Shown one piece after another: positions 5,111-6,174 of a stretch of 6,174 nt of DNA. Every line of letters starts with the position of its first letter. Within the stretch, counting starts at the first letter, position 1. Under the pieces are notes generated by a model. It was not told the DNA's origin. It ran no database searches and worked only from the letters and a program-made list of their open reading frames with translations. Source of the stretch: VRUE01 sp046733275 (GTDB lineage Bacteria; Actinomycetota; Thermoleophilia; Solirubrobacterales; 70-9); the NCBI GenBank assembly GCA_046733275.1, contig JBKPOW010000054.1, positions 1-6,174 on the forward strand. Reading direction: 5' to 3'. The translations under genes and the position numbers were made by a program.

Positions 5111-6174
5111 TCATTCCTCGCGGCGCAAGGAGGCGCCCGCGGCGGAGGCGCCGAGGACGCGACCGGCCGCCAGAGCGGCGGCGAAGAAGAGCCGGTCCTC
5201 CTCCAGGTCCCTACCCATCGTTCGGGCGGGCAGCCCGGAGGCGGCGTAGCCCGCCAGGTCGGCCTCGACGACCCGGAGCTCATGGCGGTCGCCCGCCGCC
5301 TCTGTCAGCCGCGAGGCGATCCCGGCATCGCCCTCGGGCACCGCCACCTCCACGCCGCCCAGCAGCAGCTCCAGCACGGTCAAGGTGTGGTGGCTGACGC
5401 CGCGGTGGCGCTGGCGCGGGTCGGCTTCGGAGAGGCGGGGCGAGAGCACGGTCGGTAGGCCGAGCGCGAGTGCCCCGTGGGCATTGTCGAGGGCGGCCAT
5501 GCCGCCGTGGCCAAGACGGGTCTCGGAGCCGATGATGCCCGGGCCGGGCCCGACCAGGGCGGCGTCCCAGCCCAGCCCGTTGGCGGCGGCGTCGAGGGCG
5601 CCGGCGACCGAGAGCGCCTCGTGCTCGCCGCCGTAGGTCGGCGCCGCCGTGATGTGGCCGCAGAGCAGGTCGCGCTCGCGCAGCTTGGCGACGTCGCGGC
5701 TGAGCGCGCCGGGAAGGGCGCCGCCGGCCGTCTGCACGTAGCCGACCTTCAACCCCGGAGACGCCTGGTCCGCGGCCCAAGCGGCGGGCGCCAGGTGGCC
5801 GTGCAGGGGCAGTACGAGCACCGGCATCGATTGCCCCGCGGTTTCCGCGGTGACTTTTGTCGGCATAGCCGACATAACTCGCCACGGAAGCTCGACCGGC
5901 TCCACGGGGTGCTGGAGCGAGGTGTAGTTGAGCTTGATCACGTGCTCGCGGCTGTCGCCGCTCGCGCTCAGGCCGCGGGTCAGGTTGACGTGGACGACGT
6001 CGAAGCCACCCGAGCCGAGGCCGAGGTCGGCGGCAGCGACGTTGACGACGACCTCGTCGCCCTCGCGCATCTCGCCGAGCAGCGTCTCGTCGGCCCAGGC
6101 CCGGCGCAGCTCGCCGTCGACCCTCACCGTGAGCGGGTCCTCGCCGGCAACGACGCCGCGCCGCAGCTTCAGCC
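5111..6174 (-). CDS. DUF3866 family protein, extreme 5' end cut
   Basis: This protein resembles the DUF3866 family (Pfam), found in actinobacteria and some Firmicutes and of unknown function. About 353 residues are present from LKLRRGVVAGEDPLTV at the right edge. Because the family begins near such an L-x-L-R-x-G segment, probably only a few codons are missing; the GTG at 6127 is internal, not the real start. An N-terminal beta-rich part contains GDEVVVNVAAADLGLGSGG and VHVNLTRG. A longer second part has MPVLVLPLHGHLAPAAWA, LKVGYVQTAGGALPGALS, DAALVGPGPGIIGSETRLGH and DPRQRHRGVSHHTLTVLE. The conserved glycine-rich GPGPGIIG loop and the RHRGxSHHTLT motif look like active-site or ligand-binding elements, but this is inference only. 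I see no signal peptide or membrane segment. It is the first visible gene of the block, 25 nt ahead of xerD, so co-transcription with repair and recombination genes is likely. Confidence 0.88.
   Translation of the reverse strand, partial: LKLRRGVVAGEDPLTVRVDGELRRAWADETLLGEMREGDEVVVNVAAADLGLGSGGFDVVHVNLTRGLSASGDSREHVIKLNYTSLQHPVEPVELPWRVMSAMPTKVTAETAGQSMPVLVLPLHGHLAPAAWAADQASPGLKVGYVQTAGGALPGALSRDVAKLRERDLLCGHITAAPTYGGEHEALSVAGALDAAANGLGWDAALVGPGPGIIGSETRLGHGGMAALDNAHGALALGLPTVLSPRLSEADPRQRHRGVSHHTLTVLELLLGGVEVAVPEGDAGIASRLTEAAGDRHELRVVEADLAGYAASGLPARTMGRDLEEDRLFFAAALAAGRVLGASAAGASLRREE
5836..5874. repeat. Two adjacent short palindromes inside the DUF3866 gene
   Basis: CCGCGG-TTT-CCGCGG (5836-5850) is followed 7 nt later by TGTCGGC-ATA-GCCGACA (5858-5874), a perfect 7-bp stem with a 3-nt loop. 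Both lie in the variable linker between the N-terminal and main domains of the DUF3866 protein, in a patch with more A/T-ending codons than its surroundings. They could fold in mRNA or be a DNA-binding site, but short palindromes arise by chance in GC-rich DNA. Confidence 0.4.

Noticed and set aside
5086..5283. N-terminal extension of XerD by 66 residues
   Set aside because: The extra part is Pro/Ser/Arg-rich shadow sequence overlapping the DUF3866 gene. The ATG at 5085 has a GGAG upstream and gives the normal family length.
4159..5397. Plus-strand open frame of 412 codons antisense to xerD
   Set aside because: It ends in low-complexity Arg/Pro sequence and covers a xerD gene with all catalytic residues intact.
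1..6174. CRISPR arrays, tRNA or rRNA genes, insertion sequences, phage genes, attachment sites
   Set aside because: No spaced direct repeats, cloverleaf-like segments, transposase motifs or phage proteins were seen. XerD here is a housekeeping-type recombinase in a repair operon, not an integrase beside an att site.

Overview
This is a GC-rich bacterial window (strong G/C preference at third codon positions) carrying one dense block of housekeeping genes, all on the minus strand. Gene content, near-absent spacers and codon use fit an actinobacterium. The pairing of dgt with dnaG is common in Actinomycetota, and a class Thermoleophilia (Solirubrobacterales-like) origin is my best guess from the protein style. 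That placement is an inference and could not be tested by search.

In transcription order (right to left) the layout is as follows. A DUF3866-family gene is cut only at its extreme 5' end by the window edge. It is followed by xerD (tyrosine recombinase), mutM/fpg (formamidopyrimidine-DNA glycosylase) and recO (recombination mediator). A perfect 27-bp inverted repeat sits directly behind the recO stop. Then come dgt (HD-domain dGTP triphosphohydrolase-like) and dnaG (primase, C-terminus cut by the left edge). Spacers are 25, 14 and 7 nt in the first block, and dgt and dnaG overlap by one base (TGATG).

The window therefore reads as two transcription units: DUF3866-xerD-mutM-recO, ended by the large hairpin, and dgt-dnaG. 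The second unit may start from a TATGAT -10 element placed so that transcription would begin on the dgt GTG codon itself, giving a leaderless mRNA. The common theme is chromosome maintenance: dimer resolution, oxidised-guanine repair, recombinational repair, dNTP pool control and primer synthesis. Only the DUF3866 protein has no known role.

I see no CRISPR array, tRNA, rRNA, insertion sequence or phage gene, and no gene-free stretch longer than about 80 bases. The many long plus-strand reading frames are GC-driven shadows of the minus-strand genes. No clearly new multi-gene system is present. The points most worth a second look are the recO/dgt hairpin with the predicted leaderless dgt promoter, and a MutM zinc finger in which one of the four cysteines is glycine.
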